Assembly: GCA_964036315.1 (NCBI GenBank)
Contig: OZ038478.1
Coordinates: 139,407,360-139,471,359 of the forward strand
DNA length: 64,000 bases
Source of the DNA: Acanthosepion esculentum
Lineage: Eukaryota > Mollusca > Cephalopoda > Sepiida > Sepiidae
Direction of reading: 5' to 3'
In this document: positions 48,235 to 59,029 of the stretch, in pieces
How positions within the stretch are numbered: the first letter of the stretch is position 1
Layout: each line of letters opens with the position of its first letter
Notes under the pieces: generated by a model
What the model saw: the letters and a program-made list of their open reading frames with translations, nothing else
What the model was told of the DNA's origin: nothing
Database searches by the model: none
Program-made: the position numbers and the translations under genes

Positions 48235-50480
48235 AGGGGAACTTTCTTTCATTTGTTTGGCCGTAGTAATTTCGGGCCATCATGGCCGACGATTGTACAA
48301 ACGATGTTAAGCACCGATGTAAAAAAGTCGGAAATTAATTTGGGTCAGCAGGGAGTATCTGGAAGAGGCCTTAAAAACCCTGAACATTAGTCCCAAAAAT
48401 GTAGCCAGGAAATCGAATGCCATGTGGGACATCCTCGTTTTTGTAGCGCAAAACGCAAAACGGCTTGCCGGAAGAGTCTAAGAGACGAAAAATATAAAAC
48501 TGAAGACAGACTACATCGGCACCCGTAGGACAAGAATTACAGTCCATGCGGTTCCCGTTGATATCTGCGAGGACAGAATGGGGGCCTTATTTTCGAAATA
48601 CGCTGAGATAGAGGAGGTGAAAGACATCATAGTGAAATCTGGAAGAGCAACCGGAGATATGGAGTTACATGTCACGCTGATGCGGAAGAGTTTTGGGGAA
48701 ATCCAAAACATTCTGTTATGCAGAGAAAAGAGGGTGTTGGTGGTGAGGTGGAAGGCCAGGCACACTGCTGTAGGTCATGTAGTGCCTCGAGACACGTGGG
48801 CAAGGAGTGCCTCGCCAAACATCCTCAACTCGTCCAGCAGCAACAGCAGCAGTAGTAGTTGCAGCACAAGCAAAGGAAGGAATAGCTGTGAAGGACCCCA
48901 GTGGTACCTGGAAGGAGGTTGACAAGAAGCGGCGAAGCCGACAAATATGCCTTCTCCTCAAAAGCAAGACGTGTCTTCACTAAAGCAGGAATCAGCGCCA
49001 CAGGAGCGGTCAAGGGTGGTGCAAGGTGAAAAGAAAAACTGCCAGAACAACTGCAACAACGAAACTGCAACAACTACAACAGCAACAAAGGAAGCAAAAG
49101 CAACCTGACACACCAATGGAGGTTTAAAAAATGCTTCCACCCCGTGCATTATCCCTGAAGGGGAACAGAGAGGAAGAAGAAGAGGAAGACGCGACATCTC
49201 AAACGCTCTTCAGGCGTAGTAGGGCGGTAAAGTCAGTGACAAACCAGGCCCCTATCCGTCCCTGCATCCCTGTTGAAGTAACCAAAGCAAGGAACCTTCC
49301 TTCTTCCACTTCCCGTGTTCCGTCCTCCTCTCCATCAACCTCTTCCCTCAGTTCGATCTCTACACCAACTCCACTTCTTCCTCTCCCCACCTTTCCAAAG
49401 TGAAAAAGAAAAAATGTTCCCCGGCCCAGATAGGATTTGTAAAGTTAACAGTGAAGAATTAGGCTTTCCTTTTAAGATGTCTACAGTAGATAGAAATTCT
49501 ATTGGGTAGCCCCGCGAAATCCCAAATGCCCCAGGTGATAATAATTGGGGGAAGGACACTGGGAGCTACCTCAAAGTTTGGAGTCACCTGTTTGAAGCCA
49601 AAGAAACATTTCCCAACATTTGGATGTTGGAATTGGAATCCCTGCGTAGGAAAAAAATAAGGCATTTTTGTTCTAAGAGGGTCCCTTTGTTAATCCATCC
49701 CTCGTTATATAGGTCAGTTAAACTAACCTATCCTTCGGACGTCGACGGAATTGTCCTGGAAGGACGGATGACGTCAGAGATGGGTACAGAGAGCCGAAGA
49801 CAATCCGCCGGAGTCCTTACCAAAGCAGATTTCCACACGGGATGTGAACAGGTTAACTCTTATTTTTCTCATTTCAGACTTTAAAAATGACAATCAATAT
49901 AACCAGCCTGAATTTGAAGGGGTTGAAGGAATGGGGGTAAGGCTGCTCGCCTGTTCCGTGACCTCTTGTCTTTCGGAATGGATGTCGCCGCAATCCGAGA
50001 AACAAACTCTGTTTGCAACATCGATGGGTGTGTGCTGTCTAACGGTATGTCGTCTAGTCATCATACGAGGACTGATATGCAAGAGGGGGGCTTCTTTATT
50101 GGGTAGCCGTACCCTGGACGCGAAGTAGGACCTGTTCATGCGGATGCCGAGGACCGGTTGATCGTGGCCGACATTGTCGTGAAAAGTGGTTCGTTCCGAG
50201 TCGTTGTGGTTTATGCGCCCAACGACCAGTAGGAGCGGGTTTCGTTTTTTCGACGTTTGGGGCCGTTCCTGGTGATTTCAATGCGCCTAATCTTAATGGT
50301 GGACTGGAATGCTGTCCTGGATCACGACTTAAACAGGAGATTGGGAGCTAGCGGTCGGTCGGTCAGTCGCTCGGTCGGTCGGTCGTAGCTTGATTGATCT
50401 GATCAGCGAGTTTAGTCTCGTCCATAGATACCGGGATGATCACTCAGAGAGGTAAATGTGAACGTGTGCTCTTAATGGTC
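48235..50480 (+). mobile_element. LINE with ORF1 zinc knuckle and endonuclease start, 3' part lost
   Basis: Upstream, GRRTRITVHAVPVDIC-like residues and MGALFSKYAEIEEVKDIIVK (48578) form an ORF1 N-terminal domain. After a frameshift near 48740 the protein contains CRSCSASRHVGKEC, a C-x2-C-x4-H-x4-C zinc knuckle typical of LINE ORF1 gag-like proteins. From 49880 an APE endonuclease begins: MTINITSLNLKG, then LFRDLLSFGMDVAAIRETNS, RLIVADIVVKSGSFRVVVVY, APND (about 50220) and DWNAVLDHDLNRRLGAS (about 50300). The sequence then meets a (GGTC)n tract and a gypsy fragment. RT is absent. Clade uncertain (R1/I-like order). Confidence 0.8.
50349..50388. repeat. (GGTC)n microsatellite
   Basis: About nine GGTC-type units with two interruptions (GGTCAGTC and GCTC), inside the endonuclease relic. 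Confidence 0.9.
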
Positions 50481-50494
50481 CTTCAGCCCGGTAG

Positions 50495-51145
50495 TTGGCT
50501 ACCTGCACATAACAATTTTCCCTTACCACCCTAGAAGCAACGGCCAGGCATAGCGTTTTGTGGATACTTTTAAGAGATCCCTAAAAAAAATCAACGGGGG
50601 TCCAGGGATACAGCATTGCAACAGTTTCTACAAGTGTATCGGCTTACACCAAATGAAAATGCGCCTTCGGCCATGACTCCCCCAGAAATTTTGTCAGCGC
50701 GGAAAATAAGCTCGGTCTTGGATAAGCTCATACCCAGTAAGAAGAATGTCAAACATACGGTACAAAAAACTGGAGATAAATTTTACGGAGTGGGGGTAAA
50801 GTTTTCTGATCAAATGTATCAGACGGAGAAAATTATTGCGAAGTTGGAACAATCGTCAAAAGAATTGGTAGGATGGTATATTTAGTCAAAGGGGCGAAAA
50901 TGTTACACAAAAGGCACTTGAATCACACAAATATAGGTATATTGATGAAGAGAAGGATACTCCAATGGATGTTGAGCCAATGGAAGTTCTTTACGACATA
51001 TTCGATGTGCCCATTCCTCGGAAAGCTCCTGACAAAAATTAAAAAAAGATAAATTAAGAGGAAAAGAAGGGACACAGAGAGAATCGACATAAACCCGAAA
51101 CGGAAAAGATATTGATTCTGTGCAGAGTAAATCTAAAACTTGGGG
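50495..51145 (+). pseudogene. Gypsy integrase C-terminal relic followed by a polypurine tract
   Basis: ITIFPYHPRSNGQA (50508-50549) is the integrase stretch before the catalytic Glu; a stop (TAG) stands where the Glu codon is expected. It continues as RFVDTF-RSLKKI in a shifted frame and as MQQFLQVYRLTPNENAPSAM with TPPEILSARKI from 50616. The tail DVEPMEVLYDIFDVPIPRKA (about 50969) and a KPETEKIL-like end match the tail of the minus-strand gypsy copy at 24505-24738. A purine run ending GGGGG leads into the LTR at 51146. Confidence 0.85.
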
Positions 51146-51400
51146 GTGTTATATGTCGTACCTATGAACACTAATGCGTATGTCTTAATCCTCATAAATA
51201 AATAAGTGGGGTTAATATGCTGTTTAAGTAATCCACAACTAGCAGTGGTTTACCTACTTCACGCCGCTGGCCAGTATTTTATTTTGTAGATGTTATAAAG
51301 ATTTCCATTTGATTTCCAAACTCCATTTTGGTTATTCCTTATTCAGCAACCCTTCCTAGGTTAAACACACGTAGTTTCAAAATTGTTTGGAAGAATATTT
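51146..51400 (+). mobile_element. Gypsy 3' LTR (right end not determined)
   Basis: It begins TGTTATATGTCGTACCTATG right after the polypurine run, as LTRs do after the 3' end of pol. Its first 70 bases match 48012-48092. The end coordinate is arbitrary because I could not locate a terminal CA with a target-site duplication. Confidence 0.55.
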
Positions 51401-51984
51401 TTTGAACATTTTTTTCTATCTAGCCAAATTAATTTGTATTCTTTTTTCTTTTTCTCTCCATCACCTTTGCCCCTGACTATCCTACATTGTCACAATATTA
51501 AATCTACCAAGAATGATAAATTTGCGTCCAGGCTCTTCCAATATATCACCATTATTGGAAGCTTATATATTGTCATAGTCTGGGATAGTCAGAGACAAAG
51601 GCATTGCAGAGGAAAAGAAAAAGATGAACTTGAACAGAAAAAAAAAATTCTTTTAAAGATTTTCAAAGAAATTTAAAATTATCTGCGTCTCTCGTTGCAT
51701 GAGAGACCAACGAAACTAATTGTAACACCAAAGATGAACTTAAGGTAAGGATTATGGCAGTATTCACCAACTTAAATAATGAGACCATCTTGAATCGATG
51801 TATGAAATTCTGAAGTTGTCTGGAGGCTGTGTTTGAAGCCAATCGCGATTCTATTGAATAACTTTACTCTTTAGTATTTAAAGATATTATTTTGCAATTT
51901 TGGTAAATATATCTGTTAAAATGGAATGGTATTTTCAGTTTTACAGAATTTAGACGGCAAATTATCCATCGCACCCGGTTTCTA

Positions 51985-51985
<1 letters not shown>
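51401..51985. other. Unassigned spacer
   Basis: A pair of similar phrases (CCCTGACTATCC near 51471 and CTGGGATAGTCAGAG near 51580) is inverted, but I see no gene. Confidence 0.45.

Positions 51986-51987
<2 letters not shown>

Positions 51988-52069
<82 letters not shown>
51988..52069. repeat. (TA)n tract left of the Tc1 element
   Basis: About 40 TA units ending exactly at the first base of the transposon. Confidence 0.95.
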
Positions 52070-52072
<3 letters not shown>

Positions 52073-53547
52073 GGCTGCGCGAAAGTAAGTGAGATCCTAA
52101 GTTAATATTAAGAAAAATTGTTTCTTTTTATGATATAATCAACAAATCTAAATTACACTGTGTATTAATTAGGAAAAAACTTTATTAAATTATGTTTTTT
52201 ATAAAGCTGATATAAAAATATTAATTCAAATTAAGATGTGCAAAAGTCAGTGAACATTTACATTTATAAACTATATTTTTGTTTTACACTGTTGCCATAG
52301 CGAATATTTTTTGTACACGTGTAAAAATGAAAATGACATGTGCTCATTTGTTTGGTAAGATGTTTATACTACAGTCAATCAATATGACACATTGTGTATG
52401 CAAAGGCTTGCAGGTAAAAACTATGTTTTTAAGTTATTCCAAGAAGAAAAGAACTTCCTGAAGTCTTAAAAAATCGCATAATTGAAGCCACTTTCATGAT
52501 GAAGAAGGCTATAAAAATGTTTTGAAATGTACAACTCTACTGTGCAACAAATTATTTATAAATGGAAGACCTTTCATATGGTGGTATCGCAGTCAAGTTA
52601 TGCCTGTCCACGAAAAATAACTGCAAGCTTAAGTAGTCCTCTAGTTGCACAAAGTATTGATCTCTGCTCTTCTCTAATGCTCCCTGGCCAATTTGTAATC
52701 AATATGCATACGTCTGAGGAAACCTGAACGATGCCGTTCTTCATGAAACAATGCCTCCATCGATGCCGTTCTTCTTGACAGAATCCCTAGAAATAGCCAC
52801 TACTTATGAAAATCACAAACTCAGCTCAACCATACAAAAGTTAATATTAATAATCTAGAAAGCTTCTGGCAAAAGGTCTTATCGTTGGATGAGACCAAAC
52901 TAGAGCCTTTTGCGAGGTAGCATAGGCGGTATGTCTGGTGAGCTCCTTATATGGATTTTGAAGAGAAGAATTTCGTTCTACCATTTAAACATCTGGTAGT
53001 AACAGCATCGGGATTTGGGGTTGCATTGCTGCAGCAGCAACAGAGAAAATAGTATGTACTGGCGGGAAAATGGTCTCTGCAAGAGACCAAGCAATTTTGA
53101 ACAAAAGTATATCGTCATCGGTTTGAAAGTTCGATTTCAATTCTTGGAATAGCCTAAGAGTCCTGATCTATATCCAATTGACATCCTAGGGTTCAACTGA
53201 AAGGCAGTACATGCAAGAAATCCAAGTAATATCAAACAATTGTGGGAGTTTTGCCAAGAAGAATAGTCAAAAATTGATGTTTACTATTGCCAGAGACTGC
53301 TTAAAATTATAGAAAAAGACTGGCCGACTTCGTGCCCTCAAAAGAAAGATTCACCAAATATTAAATGTTTTAAGGTTCACTTACTTTTGCCCATGGTAAT
53401 TTTTTTTTATTCCAGCTTGAGAACAAACATTGAAATTGTCGTAATTCGCTTAATAATGGATTTTCTTAATGAATGTATAGTTTAAATAAGATTCGTTGAT
53501 TATCTGAAAAGAAAAACATTTTTTCATATTATATTAATTTTGCGCAG

Positions 53548-53552
<5 letters not shown>
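52070..53552 (+). mobile_element. Tc1-type transposon (1.48 kb) with IR/DR ends
   Basis: The left end CAGGGCTGCGCGAAAGTAAG and the complemented right end TAGTGCTGCGCAAAATTAA form long imperfect inverted repeats of more than 100 bp that share AATCAACAAATCT/AATCAACGAATCT. Each end has an inner direct-repeat-like site: GCAAAAGTCAGTGAAC at 52240-52255, and its complement GTTCACTTACTTTTGC at 53375-53390. The outer GCGAAAGTAAGTGAG is at 52079-52093. This is the IR/DR layout of Tc1 elements. Inside is a broken transposase: helix-turn-helix residues (QQIIYKWKTF, CPRKITASLSS) near 52545-52640, LDETKLEPFAR with the first Asp at 52888-52890, and PDLYPIDIL near 53166 where the Glu is Asp. (TA)n tracts flank both ends. 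Confidence 0.9.

Positions 53553-53604
<52 letters not shown>
53553..53604. repeat. (TA)n tract right of the Tc1 element
   Basis: About 26 TA units. Together with the left tract it shows insertion into a pre-existing (TA)n stretch. Confidence 0.95.
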
Positions 53605-53607
<3 letters not shown>

Positions 53608-54710
53608 CACATTTTGTTTTTATTGATTGTTGTAGGCTGATGTTCCTTTTCTTATTTCCATATGTTTGGTGTGATTTGTTTATTGTTTATAATCCCTCAG
53701 ATATGTTTAGAAAGCATTTCGCTTTTCGCGTATTTACTATTTGTAAATGTTTCTGTACCTCGTTTCTTTGTTACCAGGGTCATTCAGTTACTCCTATGTA
53801 TATTTCTCCGTTGTCTGATGATTTTACATATTCTTGGTCTATCACATTGTTCTGCAAACAGTCGCCGTTTTATGGACATTCGTTCATTATTCTGCAGTTA
53901 CACTTGTGTTGAATTTGTTCAGGTTGTTTTGTTGATCATTCTCCTGTTGGGCTTATTTGTTTCATTCCTCAATAGAATTACTTACGTTCGCCTATCATCC
54001 GGTTCACATTCCTCCGAGATCTTTGAAGAGGAATGGAGTTTCATTTCCCTTTAGGGTTGAGTTTCCGAGGACTGAACATGTATGTAAGTACTATTCAAAA
54101 ACACGTAAAAGACCTGACAGTACTGACAAGTATAATTCAAGACAAAGGATTATACGAATGCATGTAATAAAAGTGTTTGTTAAAAACTTCGATAATGCGT
54201 TTTTGTTAAGTAATATTTACAATCATCCACGCAGATGAGACTTCTGCATCCGGGCACAAAGGAATCTTCAGGTAAATAGAAAATGGAAGCAAGAAAAATG
54301 ACTGTCAATTGTATGGCCTTTAGCAAGACGTGAGCTACGAACTGAAGATGTCAAGGTACTCAGAGCAAGTGTCTGAAATAGCGGAACTAAAGAATGTTTT
54401 ACAATTATTGGGTAATTAATAAAAGCCAGTAAGCAAATTTCCAAATTTAAGCCTAAAATGTTTTCAAAAGGATGGGCAGAAATATTGAAAACTAGACGTT
54501 TCTTTTTCCCAAGGGGAACCGAAGGCAACTTAATAGGAGAACTATTCAATAACTGAACCAGGTTTCAAAGTAATATATTTAACGAATAGTTTCAGTTGCG
54601 ATAAAGACAGAGAGAAATGACAGCCAGAAAGAGTTTTGTACGACGATCTTTAACTTAATCTGTTTGTATTTTCCGTCGTAAACATCTTGCTATACAAAGT
54701 CTACTTGGAT
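53605..54710. other. Region with unassigned open frames
   Basis: The longest frame is 53662-54054 (+, 130 residues), hydrophobic and Ser/Phe-rich, with no recognisable family. It could be a relic but I cannot support it. Confidence 0.4.
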
Positions 54711-54711
54711 T

Positions 54712-54870
54712 CATGCATTGTCTTCATCTGTCCCTCTTGCTTTGAATCCATCCTGTTAGTATTATATTTTCCAAGCCCTCTTTCCGCATTATGTGCTATA
54801 GGAATTTCAACTATCTCTTCTTGATGTTATATATAAGTCCCCATTTTGTTTTCATTTTCCCTAAGATCTC
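54712..54870 (-). mobile_element. RTE/CFDP2-like LINE 3' fragment
   Basis: CCAAGCCCTCTTTCCGCATT and GTCCCCATTTTGTTTTCATT parallel 46188-46270 of the better copy (CCAGGCCCTCCTTACTCATT and GTCCCCTCCTTGTTTGCATC). The match covers the KFLGHIM-coding region only and stops at CTAAGATCTC, 54870. Confidence 0.7.
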
Positions 54871-54898
54871 GTTGCTGCTCACATATACGGTTTATATG
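54871..54898 (+). repeat. Orphan piece of the 44-bp satellite
   Basis: These 28 bases start GTTGCTGCTCACATATACGG and match 1846-1873 of the satellite without a difference. They are joined directly to the end of the LINE fragment, 48 kb from the array. Confidence 0.85.
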
Positions 54899-54899
54899 A

Positions 54900-55470
54900 A
54901 ATGAAAGATACCTGATCCTTTAAAGGTTAAAAACAATCTGTGAAATAAAACATAAATTCTAAAATATGAAAGAAATATAAAAGAATAAGTGATTAAAATT
55001 GAAATACTGAAAGCAATTGGTAGTCATAGCAAGAACTTTGGCGTATTTGATTTTCGTGACTGCTTAGTAGATGTGTCGCGTTTTAAGTTCCACGAGTAGT
55101 CAGCCAGTAGTCCTATGTTCCATTCTTCCATAACCTTTCACCTTCCTCATCGGTAACATTACCAAAATTATGCCACTGACAAACACCAATTTCTATCAGA
55201 AAGTTTTGATGCAGTCTATGTAAAGTGATTATAGTCCAAAAGACTGTTATTATTATTTTCATTCATGCATTATCATAATATAAAAAAGGAGGTGTTTGAG
55301 TAAAGCAGGAATTCAAAAGCATGCATGATTTTTTTGCGGGAAGCATTCAGAATTAATTTCAACATTATTGGAATCTGGGCTATAAATAGTCCTTTTTTTT
55401 AAACTGATGTCCGCTACACCAAAATGTAGAGCTAACGAGTAAAAACCATTTGGTTTTTCCAGTCATCAGA
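54900..55470. other. Unassigned spacer
   Basis: No feature supported. Confidence 0.45.
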
Positions 55471-55476
55471 AAAACA

Positions 55477-55690
55477 CAGTGGGAGGAAACAAATATCCGT
55501 ACGCATACAAATTATTAATTTATTGTGTTTCCAACTAACGAATGAACATAATTTTCACATAATTAACTGTATACAGTTGCATAATAACTAAATAATCATA
55601 GGAAACAGAAAATATGCTGATTTAATAGAAATAAATCCCATTTGTCCATTTGAATGCGTGAAAAAGTATTCGTACAATGCAAATTTCAAA
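55477..55690 (+). mobile_element. Possible left end of a Tc1-type element
   Basis: CAGTGGGAGGAAACAAATAT opens the segment. An outer site (ACAAATATCCGTACGCA, 55489-55505) and an inner site (AAAAGTATTCGTACAATG, 55662-55679) are similar and about 173 bp apart, like the paired transposase sites of Tc1 IR/DR ends. No transposase or right end was found. Confidence 0.45.
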
Positions 55691-55907
55691 TTGTAAATCT
55701 TTTAAATTGCCTTAATACTCTAGATTATTCAAGTGAAATATTCTAGAAGTTTTGTTGCAGGCCCTTAATAGAGGAATATAGCCTGTGCGCTCAAGTAAAA
55801 ATAAGTCACAGGAGGCCCACAAACGTTTAAAAATAAAAGACGTAAATTTGACAGGTCAACAACAGGACAAAAAAGCGACAAACTTAAGCTAATACAAAAT
55901 TTATTTT

Positions 55908-55910
<3 letters not shown>

Positions 55911-55967
<57 letters not shown>

Positions 55968-56007
55968 ATATAGATATAGATATTGATAATATTCATGGTT
56001 AATATAC

Positions 56008-56060
<53 letters not shown>

Positions 56061-56146
56061 CATATATATAAAATATATAAATATATATACAAACATACAT
56101 ACATACATACATATATAGATAGATAGATAGATATAGATATATATAT
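55911..56146. repeat. (TA)n, (CATA)n and (GATA)n microsatellites
   Basis: (TA)n at about 55911-55966 and 56018-56055, then CATACATA and TAGATAGATAG runs up to the LTR. Confidence 0.92.
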
Positions 56147-56372
56147 TGTTACGTTAGCCCAATAGTTGTACCCTCACCTTAGATTTTATAAGCATGTTTT
56201 AAGTATATTGTGTATTTTCTACGAAACATAGGAATCTTAATAACTTTTTATTTCTTGAATATGCAGATTGTGAGATATATATATATTTTTTTTATGCCCA
56301 GATGAGTCAGAGCTAGTTCTCGAAAAAGAACCTTCCCTTCCACCCCACCATTACCATCTGGCCTCTGATGCG

Positions 56373-56494
56373 TACGCCAAACAAATGCTGTTTGACAGAT
56401 AAGTGCGAATGACATTAAGAGGATCCATGGGTGTAGGCCAAACAAACGCTGTTTGACAGATAAGTGCGAATGACATTAACAGGGTCCATGAAAA
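56373..56494 (+). repeat. 61-bp tandem duplication in the LTR
   Basis: Two units hold CCAAACAAATGCTGTTTGAC (56377) and CCAAACAAACGCTGTTTGAC (56438), followed by AGATAAGTGCGAATGACATT in both. The position is in the upstream (U3-like) half, where repeated enhancer units often occur. Confidence 0.92.
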
Positions 56495-56564
56495 ACGCAT
56501 ACTTTATTCATGGCCCAACACGGGACTCAACTCGTAACAGTTTCCTTTCGCACGTGCTGAGGTG

Positions 56565-56705
56565 GCAACGGTCTCCCTTAGTTGCTGGCCCTCGGAGGCA
56601 GCGGACGTCACCAAGACCAGTCTTAGCTGTTTGCCGTTAGAAAAAGCAGTTGTCACCAAAACCAGACTTCGTTGTTTGATTCCAGAAGAATTAGATGCCA
56701 CCAAA
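56565..56705 (+). repeat. 45-bp tandem units in the LTR
   Basis: GTCACCAAGACCAG (56607), GTCACCAAAACCAG (56652) and GCCACCAAAAACC (56697) recur every 45 bp with TGTTTG-containing spacers. The minus-strand frame across them is a by-product. Confidence 0.8.
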
Positions 56706-57327
56706 AACCATAGGACCGACGAGAGAATCTAGAACAACATCCTCAAACGAAGTCGGCTATACCGGCTATATATATCGTGATTTTTCTGTGTCTTCTTCTC
56801 GCCAACAACAAGGATTGGACGTCGCCAATCAAAAACTCATATTAGAACACTGACAATCCCATCCTTTACTTTCAGAGAATTGTATGAAGATCCTTTCGAT
56901 CAAACTGTAACCTGATAATAATCAATCGACGTCGATTCCAAACTTATGTAAGTTTCTGCATGTTTTTTTGTTATATCTTATAATCTGTTATCACTCTATT
57001 CATATGTATTTCGCCGCATTAGTATCCGTTTAATTGGTAACTTATCTACCCTCCCCTTGTATTATTTAGTTTTCTTTTTCTTACTTTCACACTTTGTATA
57101 TTCTATAAATAAAATCTTCGTATTATATATTCTCGTGTCGTCTTCTGTTGTTCTGTGTCTGCGGATGGTTCATTTTCTCTCTGCGTTTACCAACGTCCGG
57201 AATTGGAGAATTACCCTCCCAATGTTCTTTTCTTTATTTTTATATCAAACCTTGAGATCTCTTAATTTTTTATATTTTCTCGTTGCGTCCCGGCTATCGT
57301 AGTCCCAACGAAACCTCGGGCGTAACA

Positions 57328-57699
57328 ATATATATATATATAAAAATAATTCCAAGAGGATAGAATCCAGGTAGAACTCAATGTCCAGGACGGAGTAAGG
57401 ATATAATAAAAAGGCTTAAACACTAGTACTCCATGGTGATAATTTATTACATTGGAATCGTAAATAAGATCTAATTCAGTAGACCTACAAATTCAAAAAG
57501 AAAACAGAAAAACAACTCCGGGAATGATAAATAAAAATTAGTGAGAGTATCGACTACAGGTTACAAATCTAATATAAACATAAAAATAACGATTATTTAA
57601 TCTAGCAAGGACCTATAATTTCTATGTTCAAAGAAACATACGTATACACACATACACAACAACATACGTACATACATACATATAGGCGTGTACACACAA

Positions 57700-57730
<31 letters not shown>

Positions 57731-57868
57731 CTTCTTAACAGAATTTCCTTACAGAAAATCACTACGCACTACCGTAAATAACGGCAATTTCTTTGGTAAG
57801 TGTAGTTTTACTTATAAAAGAAAGAAATTAAATACAATAAATCACTTTTTTTATGTGTGTGTGTATCA

Positions 57869-57941
<73 letters not shown>
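57328..57941. repeat. Spacer with (TA)n tracts
   Basis: A short (TA)n follows the LTR. Further tracts are at 57703-57730 and 57873-57941. The sequence between has no recognisable gene. Confidence 0.8.
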
Positions 57942-57956
<15 letters not shown>

Positions 57957-58057
57957 CGGGGGAGATATGTGAAAAATATAAATGTGTGATAGATAGATAT
58001 ATTTGGGTATAATACATATATATACATATACATATGTGTGTGTGTCTATATATGTGC

Positions 58058-58180
58058 GTGTGTGTGTCAGTGAGTGATATATAAGGAATTATAGTTTTAA
58101 GATGAGCTACATCTATGGGATAAAATTCACCATATCAGAGATAGAGCGTATGAAAATATAATAAAAGTGAACATTGAATG
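58058..58180 (+). repeat. Microsatellite-flanking dispersed repeat, copy A
   Basis: After a GT-rich tract comes GAGTGATATATAAGGAATTA, then TAGTTTTAAGATGAGCTAC, GAGATAGAGCGTATGAAAAT and AAAGTGAACATTGAA. The same order occurs at 63893-64000, and its first half at 62939. Confidence 0.88.
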
Positions 58181-58223
58181 CAACACACTATGGAGACAGG
58201 TTGTTTAATGCTAGACGTAGTGT

Positions 58224-58229
<6 letters not shown>

Positions 58230-58284
<55 letters not shown>

Positions 58285-58355
58285 GTGTGTGTGTGTGTGT
58301 GAGAGTGTGTGTGTCTGTGTATGTGTGTGCGTGAGGTTATCTGTAAGTGATATAC

Positions 58356-58434
<79 letters not shown>

Positions 58435-58513
58435 TATGTGAAAGATAAACATGTACAATACGTATATGTACTATATACATACTCATTAATATATATATAT
58501 ATATATATATATA
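58230..58513. repeat. Microsatellite cluster
   Basis: (TA)n at 58230-58282, (GT)n to about 58330, (TA)n at 58358-58428 and a short (TA)n at 58491-58513. Confidence 0.93.
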
Positions 58514-59025
58514 ATAGCAATGCTCGGCGTTTTATGCAGTTAAATTGCTTTGGGGTTTGAATTATTGAATTTATGCACGTATCCGCAGTTGTTGAGGTCA
58601 CTGATAGGCAGGGATTCTTACTGTTATCAAAGTCAATCAGATCAAGGGCAACCGGTTGCAATAGGTGGCTGCTGTGTGGCTGTTCCGTGTTTACCCGAAG
58701 ACTGCCACTCGTTCATAATCAGTCAAGATTTTTAATTCTAGCAATGTAAAATACTGGTTGCGTTTTTACCGTAGGACTCGTTTAACATATCGGCATCGGT
58801 GGTAGGCAAAGCTGCTCTACTCCAGTTTGCACACCTTCACCTACCCGACCCTACTTAAGTACGGCTTGCTTAGTCTTGTTGGAAAGCCCTTGACCTAGTG
58901 TGAATTTGTGTCCATTCCTTTTTTCGGGCATAAGTCCGGATTTATTGGACTGAGAATGATTTAATTTCATTTCCTATGGTAAGAACCCTTCCTCACACGC
59001 CCGGAAACCGAGCGGACGAACGCAC
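58514..59025. other. Unassigned spacer next to the Helitron
   Basis: No gene supported. The Helitron 3' end should lie here if the element is complete on that side, but I could not identify the CTRR terminus and its hairpin. Confidence 0.4.
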
Positions 59026-59029
59026 GTGA

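Larger units (their letters stand above)
56147..57327 (+). mobile_element. Solo LTR (1181 bp) in a TA tract
   Basis: The segment opens TGTTACG (56147-56153) and closes CGTAACA (57321-57327), exact complements and the canonical TG...CA ends. Both flanks are ATATAT, so a target duplication is compatible but cannot be distinguished from the repeat itself. AATAAA at 57108-57113 fits an LTR polyadenylation signal. No coding region lies inside. It contains a 61-bp tandem pair and about three 45-bp units (separate entries). Orientation is from the AATAAA position. The family could be gypsy or BEL/Pao. Confidence 0.82.

Noticed and set aside
49131..49403. 90-residue Ser/Pro-rich + frame as an independent gene
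   Set aside because: It lies between the ORF1 zinc knuckle and the endonuclease of the same LINE, and is probably the end of ORF1 or linker sequence.
53662..54054. 130-residue hydrophobic frame as a possible membrane protein gene
   Set aside because: No family resemblance, no splice or promoter context, AT-rich Phe/Ser/Leu composition expected by chance.
58178..58661. Long Tyr-Ile repeat frames, e.g. the 157-residue minus-strand frame
   Set aside because: Translation of (TA)n and (GT)n microsatellites only. The same kind of frame occurs at every such tract.
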